From NCBI RefSeq assembly GCF_900141855.1, contig NZ_FQYU01000001.1, positions 717,402-781,401 on the forward strand: DNA of 64,000 bases. Direction: 5' to 3'. Origin of the DNA: Pseudozobellia thermophila (lineage in GTDB: Bacteria; Bacteroidota; Bacteroidia; Flavobacteriales; Flavobacteriaceae). A program made the position numbers and the translations under genes. Below are positions 9,439 to 17,953 of this stretch, one piece after another. The notes beneath the pieces are model-generated. The model was not told the DNA's origin and searched no databases. It saw only the letters and a program-made list of their open reading frames with translations. The first letter of the stretch is position 1. Each line of letters opens with the position of its first letter.

Positions 9439-10665
9439 ATGAATTCAAAGATTCGGATACAGCTTTCCCTAATGATGTTTTTGGAATTTTTTATCTGGGG
9501 CGCTTGGTTCGTTACCTTGGGTATTTATCTTCCCAATTCCTTGGAATCTTCGGGCAGTGAAATCGCCTTGGCGTATTCCACACAATCGTGGGGTGCAATT
9601 TTGGCTCCCTTTATCATTGGCCTTATTGCCGATAGGTATTTTAATGCGGAGCGTATTTTGGGCGTGCTGCACTTGTCGGGGGCGGCCCTGATGTACGCCA
9701 TGTACCAAGCGGTCGATTTTTCGGGGTTCTTCCCATACTTGCTGGTTTACATGATCTTGTACATGTCTACCTTGGCCTTGGTAAATTCGGTTTCCTTTAA
9801 CCAGATGAGCGACCCCGCCAAGGAGTTTTCCTTCGTTCGTGTTTTTGGGACCATTGGCTGGATCACCGCGGGACTGCTGATCAGCTTTTTCAATTGGGAT
9901 TCCCAAGAAGGGATATCCGAGGGCTTTTTGCGCAATACCTTTTTGATGGCCTCGATATCGTCGGCCGTATTGGGCGTTTTCAGCTTTACTTTGCCCAAGA
10001 CCCCGCCCACGGCGGATAGGGCGCAAAAAATAAAGTTGGCCGATATTCTGGGCCTCGATGCCCTCGCCTTGTTAAAGAACCGTAATTTTTTGGTCTTCTT
10101 TTTGGCCTCGGTGTTCATTTGTATCCCCTTGGCCTTCTATTACCAACATGCAGGGCAGTTTCTGGGAGAGATCGGTGTGGCCAATCCGGCGGGGAAAATG
10201 ACGATAGGGCAGATTTCCGAAATTTTGTTCCTGTTGCTACTGCCCTTCTTTTTTAAGCGCTTCGGCTTTAAAATGACCATTGTGGCCGCCATGTTGGCCT
10301 GGGGGCTTCGGTATTTGATGTTCGCCTACGGCGATACGGGGGAACTCGTTTACTTATTGCTGGTAGGTATCGCCTTGCACGGTATTTGTTACGATTTCTT
10401 TTTCGTTTCGGGGCAGATCTATACCGACAGCAAGGCGGGGGCAAGATACAAGAGTGCGGCCCAGGGCCTGATCACCCTGGCCACCTATGGGGTAGGGATG
10501 CTTGTGGGCTTTTGGGTGGCCGGTGCCATTACCGATAGCTATCTCGTCGAAGACGGGCAGCACGATTGGAGTACCATTTGGTTATACCCTTCGGCTTTCG
10601 CCATACTGGTATTGCTGCTTTTCCTCATTTTGTTCAAAAATGAAAAAATAGCCTATAAATCGTAG
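9439..10665 (+). CDS. NupG-type MFS permease
   Basis: A 408-residue major facilitator protein of the nucleoside:proton symporter (NupG/YegT) type, with about 12 membrane helices. The family opening FLEFFIWGAWFVTLGIYL and the GLIADRYF loop after helix 2 are clear. In this gene neighbourhood (GMC dehydrogenases, TIM barrels, Gfo/Idh/MocA, DUF1080) the cargo may be a sugar, a keto-sugar or a glycoside rather than a nucleoside. That is inference from context. It follows the DinB gene by 5 bases and is followed after 68 bases by the oxidoreductase. Confidence 0.87.
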   Translation: MNSKIRIQLSLMMFLEFFIWGAWFVTLGIYLPNSLESSGSEIALAYSTQSWGAILAPFIIGLIADRYFNAERILGVLHLSGAALMYAMYQAVDFSGFFPYLLVYMILYMSTLALVNSVSFNQMSDPAKEFSFVRVFGTIGWITAGLLISFFNWDSQEGISEGFLRNTFLMASISSAVLGVFSFTLPKTPPTADRAQKIKLADILGLDALALLKNRNFLVFFLASVFICIPLAFYYQHAGQFLGEIGVANPAGKMTIGQISEILFLLLLPFFFKRFGFKMTIVAAMLAWGLRYLMFAYGDTGELVYLLLVGIALHGICYDFFFVSGQIYTDSKAGARYKSAAQGLITLATYGVGMLVGFWVAGAITDSYLVEDGQHDWSTIWLYPSAFAILVLLLFLILFKNEKIAYKS

Positions 10666-10733
10666 CTATTTTATTAAATTGAAGCCCTTAAATCAAAAAA
10701 CAACGTATTCACTCATTTAAACAGTATTTACAA

Positions 10734-11873
10734 ATGCCAAAGAAAATTAGACTAGGAATTTTAGGAGGTGGGGGAGACTCTCTAATTGGTGTGCTACATC
10801 GCGTAGCTTCGCACATAAACGATAATTACCAAATTGTCGGTGCCGTGTTCAATCCCGATTTTGAACAGAACATGGCTTTTGCCAAGGAAATAGATATACC
10901 TACCGATCGTATCTATAAGGATTTTGACACCTTGATAGAGGAAGAAATGAAGTTGCCCAAAGATGAGCGTATTCAAGTATGCTCGGTTCTTACTCCCAAT
11001 TTCCTGCATTTTCCCATGGCCAAAAAATTGCTGGAAAACGGTTTTCACGTCATTTGCGAAAAACCGATGACCACTACCTTGGAAGAGGCCAAGATATTGG
11101 AGGAAACCCATAAAAAGGCGGGTACCGTTTTTGCCCTTACCCATACCTATACGGGCTACCCCATGGTGCGTCAGATGAGGGAAATGATCAAGGCGGGCGC
11201 TTTGGGCAAGATCCACAAGGTAGATGCCCGGTATTACCAAGGGTGGATCAACCCTATCATTCACGACAAGGAAAAAAGGTCGAGCGTTTGGCGTTTAGAC
11301 CCCAAAAAGGCGGGTATCAGTTCATGTATGGGCGATATAGGCGTGCATGCCTTCAACTTGGTCGAATATACCACAGGTTTAGAGGTCAAATCGCTGCTGT
11401 GCGATTTCAACTACCTGTATGACGATAACCAGATGGACGTAGACGGCACCGTGTTGATCCGTATGGGAGAGCATGTAAAAGGGGTAATCCGCGGAAGCCA
11501 GGTCGCTACCGGGGAAGAGAACGGCCTGGCGATAGCCATTTATGGAGAAAAGGCGTCGTTTCGATGGGAACAGGAAAAACCGAATTTCCTGTATATGATG
11601 AGCGATACCGAACCGACCAAGGTATATAAGCCCGGCCATGCCTACAACAGCGAATTTTCGCTGGACGGGACCAAGCTTCCGGCAGGCCACCCCGAGGGGA
11701 TATTCGATTCGATGGCCAACATCTATCTTGGTGCCGCCCGGGCGATCCGCGGGGAAGAACAAAACGACGGTGCCTTCCCAACGATGAGGGACGGCGTGCG
11801 CGGAATGAACTTCATCGAGGCTACGGTCGAATCGCACAAAAATGGAAATACGTGGGTAGACTTGGAGGATTGA
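10734..11873 (+). CDS. Gfo/Idh/MocA-family NAD(P)-dependent oxidoreductase
   Basis: A 379-residue protein with an N-terminal Rossmann fold (LGILGGGGDSLIG near residue 7-19) and the diagnostic EKPM motif (VICEKPMTTT, about residue 107), followed by the alpha/beta substrate domain containing SSCMGDIGVHAFNL. There is no signal peptide, so it is cytoplasmic. Family members oxidise or reduce sugars, inositols and keto-sugars, and relatives in Bacteroides 3-keto-glycoside loci carry out glycoside C3 redox. Here a plausible job is returning an imported 3-keto sugar to its hydroxyl form. It ends at a strong hairpin terminator shared with the converging ASCH gene. Confidence 0.87.
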   Translation: MPKKIRLGILGGGGDSLIGVLHRVASHINDNYQIVGAVFNPDFEQNMAFAKEIDIPTDRIYKDFDTLIEEEMKLPKDERIQVCSVLTPNFLHFPMAKKLLENGFHVICEKPMTTTLEEAKILEETHKKAGTVFALTHTYTGYPMVRQMREMIKAGALGKIHKVDARYYQGWINPIIHDKEKRSSVWRLDPKKAGISSCMGDIGVHAFNLVEYTTGLEVKSLLCDFNYLYDDNQMDVDGTVLIRMGEHVKGVIRGSQVATGEENGLAIAIYGEKASFRWEQEKPNFLYMMSDTEPTKVYKPGHAYNSEFSLDGTKLPAGHPEGIFDSMANIYLGAARAIRGEEQNDGAFPTMRDGVRGMNFIEATVESHKNGNTWVDLED

Positions 11874-11900
11874 TGCCTTCCGATGGTCGACCCACCTGAT

Positions 11901-11943
11901 AAAAAAGCACCCCGAAGGCCAAAACCTTCGGGGTGCTTTTTTT
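11901..11943. terminator. Bidirectional terminator
   Basis: An 18-bp perfect stem, A-run then GCACCCCGAAGG pairing with CCTTCGGGGTGC then a T-run, with a 6-base loop. It sits between converging genes and should stop transcription both ways. Confidence 0.93.
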
Positions 11944-11972
11944 GTTGGCTTTGCGGCAATCGTGCCCCCTGC

Positions 11973-12437
11973 TTAGCGCTCGAACACCTTTTCGAATTCT
12001 TGACAGACCACGATCATGCTCTCGCTAGGTTTGCGGTTAAAGGGCTTGAGTTCTTCGGTATAGTAGTCCCAGTGCACCCTTTTCCAGTAGGCCAGGCTCT
12101 TATCGCCCTCGCCCTCGAGTCGGGCATAGGCTTCGTCGATACTGAAAAACGGCCTAAAGCGTACGTGGGTGGTACGTACCAAACACTGGGCTTCGCCTTC
12201 CCAATCGGTAACTACCATAAAATCGCCGATTTTGGGTAGCGCTTCCTTGCGCAACTGCAGCCCGAGCAAAGATGGGGAGGTCGCCCTTTTTATACCTTCT
12301 TTTACCAAGGCGGCACATGTATTGGCATCTTGTTCGTTATTGCAAAAGTGGATTACCTTAGGCGCTTCCACGAAAGCGTATTCCAAATGTTGGTCTAAGT
12401 AGTCTCCCCAAAGATTTCGTGCTGAAGCATTTTCCAT
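11973..12437 (-). CDS. ASCH-domain protein
   Basis: A 154-residue ASCH-domain protein, a PUA-like fold thought to bind RNA or modified nucleosides. Family features are the early WGDYLD segment, the central ATSPSLLGLQL and LPKIGDFMVV strand pair (G-x-K/D motif) and a late VHWDYYTEEL segment with EESMIVVCQEF-like ending. The start ATG at 12437 is the only good one. It lies between the Gfo/Idh/MocA gene and the second GMC gene and is probably unrelated to them functionally. The 80 bases upstream contain no recognised element. Confidence 0.8.
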   Translation of the reverse strand: MENASARNLWGDYLDQHLEYAFVEAPKVIHFCNNEQDANTCAALVKEGIKRATSPSLLGLQLRKEALPKIGDFMVVTDWEGEAQCLVRTTHVRFRPFFSIDEAYARLEGEGDKSLAYWKRVHWDYYTEELKPFNRKPSESMIVVCQEFEKVFER

Positions 12438-12517
12438 AGGTCAATATACTTTTAGAAATGTTCTTAAACGGCAATTAATTGACATAAAGTCAGGTTTATC
12501 GGTTGTTGTACCCTTTG

Positions 12518-14221
12518 TTATGAAAACTTACCTGCCTTTAACTGTTCGGCCGCATGATTGGCCGCCCTTGCGGTAAAGGCCATATAGGTAAGGGAAGGGT
12601 TTACACAGCTCGACGACGACATAAAGGCCCCATCGGTAACATATACGTTGGCGACGGTATGCAACTGGTTGTTTTTGTTCACTACGGAAGTTTTGGGGCT
12701 ATGCCCCATTCGGGCGCCTCCCATTTCGTGAATGCCCAAACCGGGTCCGCTTGGTTCTTCGTACGGTTCTATGTCGGTAAAGCCGGCCGCCTTGAACATG
12801 GCTATGATCTCTTTCTTGATATCCTTGCGCATGTTATATTCGTTTTCCTTGAACTCAACGTCAAAATCCAATTGGGGCAGGCCCCATTTGTCTTTTTCGG
12901 TACGGCTAAGGCTTACGCGATTATCGTCGTAGGGCAAGAACTCACCGAAACCGGTAACGCCGATCTGCCAAGATCCCGGTTTGAGTAGGGATTCCTTTAG
13001 GTCTTTGCCATAGCCCATTTCGGCAATTGCGGCAGACCAGTCTACCCGGCTTGCACTGCCTTGGTAGCCGAAACCGCGTACATAGCCTTCGCGCTTGGTT
13101 TCTTCGTTCAGGTTGACGAATCGGGGAATGTAAAAACCGTTGGGCCTTCGTCCCTGGTAATACTTGTCCAAATATCCGTCTACCTTGGCAAAGGCGCCCA
13201 GTTTGTAATGGTGGTCCATGATACCACGGCCCAGGGCATCGGAGTCGTTGCCCAATCCGTTTGGAAAACGGTCGCTTTTCGACTGCAAAAGAATGCCGAC
13301 CGATGCCATCGCAGAGGCGCATAGGAAGATGACCTTTGCCTTGAATTCCAATTTTTCGTGGGTCTCGGCATCGATTATCTTTACGCCGGTCGCTTGTTTT
13401 GTGGTGTCGTCGTATACCACTTCGTAGACGATCGAGTTGGGCCGTAGCGTCATATTTCCGGTTCGTTCGGCCGCAGGTAGGGTAGACGAGTTGCTGCTGA
13501 AGTACCCCCCGAAAGGACAGCCACGCCAACACCGGTTCCTGTTCTGGCATGTTCCCCGGCCTTCGAAATCGGCTTCGGGATCCGTAATATGTGCCGTTCG
13601 GCCAATGGTTATCAACCGCCCGTCCTCAAATTTTTCGGCTACCGATGCCTTAAATTCCTCCTCGACACAATTGAGGTCCATTTTAGGTTGAAATACGCCG
13701 TCAGGAAGTTGTGGGATGCCCAAGGCTTCTCCGCTTACACCGATGTACTTTTCAACCTTGTCGTACCAGGGGGCGATATCCTTATAGCGTACCGGCCAGT
13801 CGACACCGATGCCTTCTTTTTTATTGGCTTCAAAATCAATATCGCTCCAGCGGTAGCTTTGTCTTCCCCAGGTCAATGATCGGCCACCGACCTGATAGCC
13901 CCTGATCCAATCAAAACGTTTGGTCTCTACATAGGGGTGCTCGAGGTCGTTTACAAAAAAGTGCTTTGAATCTTCGGTCGGGGCCCAGCCCACTCTCGAT
14001 TGGACGTGGTATTTTTCCCTGTCTTCCTTCGAAAGCTGCCCTTTAAGGGGGTAGTCCCACGGATCGTCGTTCATAGTGGTATAATCTTCGATATGGCGCA
14101 CCATGGGCCCGCGCTCAAGAACCAAGGTCTTTAATCCGTTCTCGCATAATTCCTTAGCTGCCCAGCCACCGCTAATTCCTGTGCCCACTACAATGGCATC
14201 GTATTGTTCCTCTTGATTCAT
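12518..14221 (-). CDS. FAD-dependent GMC oxidoreductase, copy 2
   Basis: A 567-residue paralogue of the protein at 6105-7817, alike along the whole length. It keeps the N-terminal GTGISGGW FAD motif, the three-cysteine CQNRNRCWRGC pattern (spacing 6 and 4) expected to hold a 3Fe-4S cluster, HEMGGARMG (versus HEMGTARMG in copy 1), and VNPSLTYMAFTARAA at the end. It lacks both a signal peptide and an adjacent subunit 3 gene, so it would have to borrow the small subunit at 5458-6105, use one encoded elsewhere, or stay in the cytoplasm. The T-to-G change beside the active-site His suggests a different substrate preference, though this is inference. Confidence 0.9.
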   Translation of the reverse strand: MNQEEQYDAIVVGTGISGGWAAKELCENGLKTLVLERGPMVRHIEDYTTMNDDPWDYPLKGQLSKEDREKYHVQSRVGWAPTEDSKHFFVNDLEHPYVETKRFDWIRGYQVGGRSLTWGRQSYRWSDIDFEANKKEGIGVDWPVRYKDIAPWYDKVEKYIGVSGEALGIPQLPDGVFQPKMDLNCVEEEFKASVAEKFEDGRLITIGRTAHITDPEADFEGRGTCQNRNRCWRGCPFGGYFSSNSSTLPAAERTGNMTLRPNSIVYEVVYDDTTKQATGVKIIDAETHEKLEFKAKVIFLCASAMASVGILLQSKSDRFPNGLGNDSDALGRGIMDHHYKLGAFAKVDGYLDKYYQGRRPNGFYIPRFVNLNEETKREGYVRGFGYQGSASRVDWSAAIAEMGYGKDLKESLLKPGSWQIGVTGFGEFLPYDDNRVSLSRTEKDKWGLPQLDFDVEFKENEYNMRKDIKKEIIAMFKAAGFTDIEPYEEPSGPGLGIHEMGGARMGHSPKTSVVNKNNQLHTVANVYVTDGAFMSSSSCVNPSLTYMAFTARAANHAAEQLKAGKFS

Positions 14222-14267
14222 GCTTGTATTTTTGTTTAAATCCTTGCGGATTTCCTATATTTATGAC

Positions 14268-14288
14268 TTCCCAAAAAGCTTGTGGGAA
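14268..14288. repeat. Inverted repeat upstream of GMC copy 2
   Basis: TTCCCA and TGGGAA flank a 9-base spacer, 47 bases upstream of the GMC start. A second small repeat (AAATCC/GGATTT, 14238-14253) lies in the same leader. Either may be an operator or leader structure. Confidence 0.3.
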
Positions 14289-14339
14289 TTCGAAGATTTA
14301 CAAAACTAAATATAGCGTTTATTCTCAAACTGACCACAG

Positions 14340-14364
14340 CCCGTATATACATATAATATACGGG
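14340..14364. promoter_or_regulatory. Candidate operator (25-bp palindrome) before the TIM-barrel/DUF1080 operon
   Basis: CCCGTATAT and ATATACGGG are perfect inverted arms with a 7-base AT-only spacer, 27 bases upstream of the ATG at 14392. The position and symmetry suit a dimeric regulator. No regulator gene is in the cluster. Confidence 0.5.
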
Positions 14365-14391
14365 TGCAAATAAGAACAAATACTAATACAA

Positions 14392-15444
14392 ATGAAGACA
14401 ATCAAAGGACCGGCCGTGTTTTTGGCCCAATTCGTAGACAGTAAGGCACCATTCAACTCATTGGACGGCATGTGCAAATGGGCCGCCGACCTGGGTTATA
14501 AAGGAATTCAAATACCGACGTGGGAAAGCTTTCTTATCGATTTGGACAAGGCTGCGGAAAGTCAGACCTATTGTGATGAACTCAAGGGAAAGGTAAATTC
14601 CTATGGTTTGGAGATCACGGAACTTTCGACCCACCTTCAGGGCCAATTGGTGGCGGTGCATCCCGCCTATGACCTGATGTTCGACAATTTTGCGCCCGAT
14701 GCCGTGAAGAAAAATCCCAAGGCGCGTACCGAGTGGGCGGTAGACGTGGTCAAAAAGGCCGCCACCGCCAGTAGAAGGTTGGGCATTAAGGCCCATGCCA
14801 CATTTTCAGGGGCCTTGCTTTGGCATACTTGGCACCCTTGGCCACAGCGGCCGGCCGGACTCGTGGAAATGGGCTTCGAGGAATTGGCAAAGCGATGGAT
14901 GCCGATCTTGAACCATTTCGATGAGGAAGGGGTCGACGTATGCTACGAGATTCACCCCGGGGAAGACCTGCACGACGGCGATACCTTTGAGCGGTTCTTG
15001 GAGGCGACCGGAAACCACAAGCGCGTAAACATTTTATATGACCCAAGCCATTTTGTACTCCAACAATTGGATTATATTGCCTATATCGACCACTATCACG
15101 AGTTTATCAAATCGTTTCACGTAAAGGATTCGGAGTTCAACCCGACCGGTAAAAAAGGTGCTTTTGGCGGCTATAACGACTGGGGCGATCGTGCGGGAAG
15201 ATACCGCTCGCTCGGTGACGGCCAAATCGATTTCAAGACCATCTTCTCCAAACTTACCCAATACGGTTGCGATGTTTGGGCCGTGATGGAGTGGGAATGC
15301 TGTATCAAAAGTCCTGAACAAGGGGCACGCGAAGGCGCGAAATTCATTCAAGACCATATCATTGAAGCTACCGAAAAAACATTCGACGATTTTGCCGGAG
15401 CGGAAATAGATAAGGAAGAGCTAAAAAAGATATTGGGTCTCTAA
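14392..15444 (+). CDS. Cytoplasmic sugar isomerase/epimerase-like TIM barrel
   Basis: A 350-residue xylose-isomerase-like TIM barrel with no signal peptide. The metal-site strands are visible in VDVCYEIHPGEDLHDG, ILYDPSHFVLQQLDY, SFHVKDSEF and WAVMEWECC. It is longer than the two exported barrels of this locus and aligns with cytoplasmic sugar isomerases that sit beside Gfo/Idh/MocA enzymes. It is followed after 68 bases by the DUF1080 lipoprotein on the same strand, and a 25-bp palindrome precedes it. A role in isomerising a keto-sugar inside the cell is plausible. The exact reaction is not determinable. Confidence 0.84.
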   Translation: MKTIKGPAVFLAQFVDSKAPFNSLDGMCKWAADLGYKGIQIPTWESFLIDLDKAAESQTYCDELKGKVNSYGLEITELSTHLQGQLVAVHPAYDLMFDNFAPDAVKKNPKARTEWAVDVVKKAATASRRLGIKAHATFSGALLWHTWHPWPQRPAGLVEMGFEELAKRWMPILNHFDEEGVDVCYEIHPGEDLHDGDTFERFLEATGNHKRVNILYDPSHFVLQQLDYIAYIDHYHEFIKSFHVKDSEFNPTGKKGAFGGYNDWGDRAGRYRSLGDGQIDFKTIFSKLTQYGCDVWAVMEWECCIKSPEQGAREGAKFIQDHIIEATEKTFDDFAGAEIDKEELKKILGL

Positions 15445-15512
15445 GCGCCTTGCCGGGCCCTTTTGATCGATACCACAATTAAAAAAACACGAAAATCCAA
15501 TAAACCCTATAC

Positions 15513-16268
15513 ATGAGAAATCTTACCCTATTCGCTTTTTGTGCCTTGCTGGCATTTGCTTGTAAAGACAAAGCCGAAAAAGCGCAAAACGAAAGCGAGG
15601 CGGAGCCCATGGCATCCGCAGAGACCGAAATGAAAGCTGAAGAATGGACCGTTCTATTTGACGGGACTTCCTTTGACGGCTGGAAGGAATACCAAAAGGA
15701 CGGCGTATCCGAAAATTGGAAGATCGAAGACGGGGCCATGGTATTCTACCCACCGGAAAACAGGAAGAAAGGTGAAATTTTTGACCTGGTCACCGAAAAC
15801 GAATACACTGATTTTGTCCTTTCCTTGGATTGGAAGATCTCGGAAGGTGGCAACAGTGGGGTTTTTTGGGGCGTCAATGAAGAGGCAGGATTGGGAAAAC
15901 CCTATCATTCGGGCCCTGAGGTGCAGGTTCTCGATAACGAAAGACATCCCGACGCAAAGAACGGAACCACGCACCAGGCCGGTGCCTTATACGATATGGT
16001 GGCCCCTTCGGAAGAGGTGGTCAATCCTGCCGGGGAATGGAATACCATGGTCATAACCATCAACCATAAAGAGCACAAGGGCAGCGTTGAGTTGAACGGT
16101 AAGAAAATCGTGGATTTCCCCCTTGCCAATGAGGCGTGGAACGCCCTGGTCGCCAAATCGAAATTTGCGGATTGGGAGCATTTCGGAAAATTTACCACGG
16201 GTAAACTAGGGCTTCAGGACCACGGCAACCAAGTTGCGTACAGAAACATCAAGATCAAGGAGCTCTAA
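15513..16268 (+). CDS. DUF1080 (3-keto-disaccharide hydrolase type) lipoprotein
   Basis: A 251-residue lipoprotein: signal MRNLTLFAFCALLAFAC with lipobox Cys17, an acidic Ala/Glu linker to about residue 44, then a DUF1080 domain. Domain hallmarks are LFDGTSFDGWKEY, the EYTDFVLSLDWKIS strand, GGNSGVFWGV, GPEVQVLDN, and the closing GLQDHGNQVAYRNIKIK. DUF1080 proteins form a concanavalin-like fold, and characterised members cleave 3-keto-glycosides. Its presence with GMC dehydrogenases and TIM barrels is the strongest local evidence that the locus degrades glycosides through C3 oxidation. It ends at a terminator 16 bases after the stop. Confidence 0.9.
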   Translation: MRNLTLFAFCALLAFACKDKAEKAQNESEAEPMASAETEMKAEEWTVLFDGTSFDGWKEYQKDGVSENWKIEDGAMVFYPPENRKKGEIFDLVTENEYTDFVLSLDWKISEGGNSGVFWGVNEEAGLGKPYHSGPEVQVLDNERHPDAKNGTTHQAGALYDMVAPSEEVVNPAGEWNTMVITINHKEHKGSVELNGKKIVDFPLANEAWNALVAKSKFADWEHFGKFTTGKLGLQDHGNQVAYRNIKIKEL

Positions 16269-16283
16269 GGCAGAAGTAAGAAG

Positions 16284-16312
16284 GCCGCGGTAGCAATACT
16301 GCGGCTTTTTTT
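16284..16312 (+). terminator. Intrinsic terminator after DUF1080 gene
   Basis: GCCGCGGTA pairs with TACTGCGGC (one G-T pair) around a GCAA tetraloop, followed by seven Ts. Confidence 0.9.
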
Positions 16313-16407
16313 GTTTCTATACCCCCGCCCTTTGAAGCCGTTGGGGCATAAGCTCCGTTCCCGGTGACCGAAGATGCGGCCAATTACCACACTTTCCGTA
16401 ATTACGT

Positions 16408-16415
16408 TACCTTTG
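16408..16415 (+). promoter_or_regulatory. Candidate -7 element of yicC-gmk-nadD
   Basis: TACCTTTG matches TAnnTTTG and lies 20 bases before the yicC ATG. No good -33 TTG is seen upstream. Confidence 0.5.
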
Positions 16416-16434
16416 CCAAAATTCAAGAAAGCCT

Positions 16435-17292
16435 ATGATTCAATCCATGACAGGGTTTGGCAAGCATGTGATTCAGCTTCCAACAAAGAAAATTACCGTT
16501 GAACTGAAATCATTGAACAGCAAAAACCTCGACCTTAATGCCCGAATGCCGTCGGCCTATCGCGAAAAGGAGCTTGAAATAAGAAAGACCATAGCCAGTT
16601 CCTTGGTTCGGGGCAAGGTAGATTTTGGATTGTATGTCGAGTTCACTGGCGATGAAACCTCGGCCGAGGTCAACGAGCCCGCCGTAAAGAACTACATGAA
16701 ACAGTTGAGGAAGATCGCCGATGGCGATGACATCCGTTTGTTGGACATGGCCCTGCGAATGCCGGATGCCCTGCGTACCGAACGGGAAGATATCGACGAG
16801 GAGGAGTATGCCCACATTCAAGTTGCCGTAAGCGAGGCCCTAAAGGAAATAAACAAGTTCCGCACCGAGGAAGGCCGTGTCTTGGAAAAGGATTTTAAAC
16901 AACGCATCGAGAACCTTCAAGGGCTGTTGAAGGACGTGGAGAAGATCGACCCCGATAGGCAGGTCGATGTGCGCGGAAGGTTGAAGAAGGCCGTGGCCGA
17001 CCTGAACGTTGAGGTAGACGAGAATCGCTTTGAACAAGAGTTGATCTACTACCTCGAAAAGTACGACATTACCGAAGAGAAGGTACGTTTGGCCAACCAC
17101 TTGGAATATTTTTCTATCACGCTTGATTCAGCTGATTCGAACGGGAAAAAGTTGGGGTTCATCTCACAGGAGATCGGACGCGAGATCAATACCATCGGAT
17201 CCAAGGCCAACTACGCGCCCATGCAGCAGTTGGTGGTCCAGATGAAGGATGAACTTGAAAAGATAAAGGAGCAGATGCTCAATGTACTCTAA
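16435..17292 (+). CDS. yicC: YicC-family endoribonuclease
   Basis: A 285-residue YicC family protein, recognised from the opening MIQSMTGFGKH, an N-terminal YicC-like domain, and a C-terminal DUF1732 domain ending with SQEIGREINTIGSKANY and a Gln/Glu-rich helix. Family members are hexameric RNases that act on small RNAs or single-stranded RNA. It stands at the head of a conserved yicC-gmk-nadD gene order, with gmk starting 68 bases downstream. Start at the ATG that gives the conserved N-terminus. Confidence 0.93.
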   Translation: MIQSMTGFGKHVIQLPTKKITVELKSLNSKNLDLNARMPSAYREKELEIRKTIASSLVRGKVDFGLYVEFTGDETSAEVNEPAVKNYMKQLRKIADGDDIRLLDMALRMPDALRTEREDIDEEEYAHIQVAVSEALKEINKFRTEEGRVLEKDFKQRIENLQGLLKDVEKIDPDRQVDVRGRLKKAVADLNVEVDENRFEQELIYYLEKYDITEEKVRLANHLEYFSITLDSADSNGKKLGFISQEIGREINTIGSKANYAPMQQLVVQMKDELEKIKEQMLNVL

Positions 17293-17359
17293 GCGGGCTG
17301 ACCAAGGGCGACGGTCTGTTTAAGGCTCGGGCAAGGTGTAATTATTCAATTTATTTATA

Positions 17360-17953
17360 ATGAAAGGCGGTAAACTTATTATTTTTTCGGCTCCCTCCGG
17401 TAGTGGTAAAACAACCATCGTTCGGCATCTCTTGGAAAAGCCCGAACTGAATTTGGCATTTTCGGTATCGGCCACCTCGAGACCTCGCCGGGGCAAGGAA
17501 AAACAGGGCGAGCACTATTATTTTATGTCTATTTCAGAGTTTAAGAACCACATCAAAAACGACGATTTTTTAGAGTGGGAAGAGGTGTACCGCGATAATT
17601 TTTACGGCACCCTCAAAAGCGAAATAGAACGCCTTTGGGCCCAGGGAAAAAATGTAATATTCGATATCGATGTGGCCGGTGGCCTGCGTATAAAGCGCAA
17701 GTTTCCAGATACCACCCTTGCCGTATTTGTGAAGCCCCCGAGCGTAGACGAGCTTAAGATCCGTCTAAAAAAGCGGAGCACGGAAAGTGACGATAAGATC
17801 AATATGCGAATTGCCAAGGCCTCGGTAGAATTGGCCACCGCCCCCCAGTTCGATAAAATTATCAAAAACTACGATTTGGATGTGGCCTTGGACGAAGCCT
17901 ATCGTTTGGTTGCCGATTTTGTAGGTGTCAACAAGGAAAATGAAGACGAGTAG
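17360..17953 (+). CDS. gmk: Guanylate kinase
   Basis: A 197-residue guanylate kinase which phosphorylates GMP to GDP with ATP. The P-loop SAPSGSGKTT is at about residues 10-19, followed by the GMP-binding SATSRPRRGKEKQGEHYYF and the EVYRDNFYGT segment. Length is typical (about 190-210). Its last 14 bases overlap the ATG of nadD, pointing to translational coupling. Confidence 0.96.
   Translation: MKGGKLIIFSAPSGSGKTTIVRHLLEKPELNLAFSVSATSRPRRGKEKQGEHYYFMSISEFKNHIKNDDFLEWEEVYRDNFYGTLKSEIERLWAQGKNVIFDIDVAGGLRIKRKFPDTTLAVFVKPPSVDELKIRLKKRSTESDDKINMRIAKASVELATAPQFDKIIKNYDLDVALDEAYRLVADFVGVNKENEDE

Noticed and set aside
12942-13550. 202-codon frame on the same strand as GMC copy 2
   Set aside because: It is a shifted frame within the GMC gene, rich in Arg/Pro/His, without motifs.
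17925-17939. GTG start for nadD
   Set aside because: The ATG at 17940 gives the conserved N-terminus with a shorter overlap on gmk.
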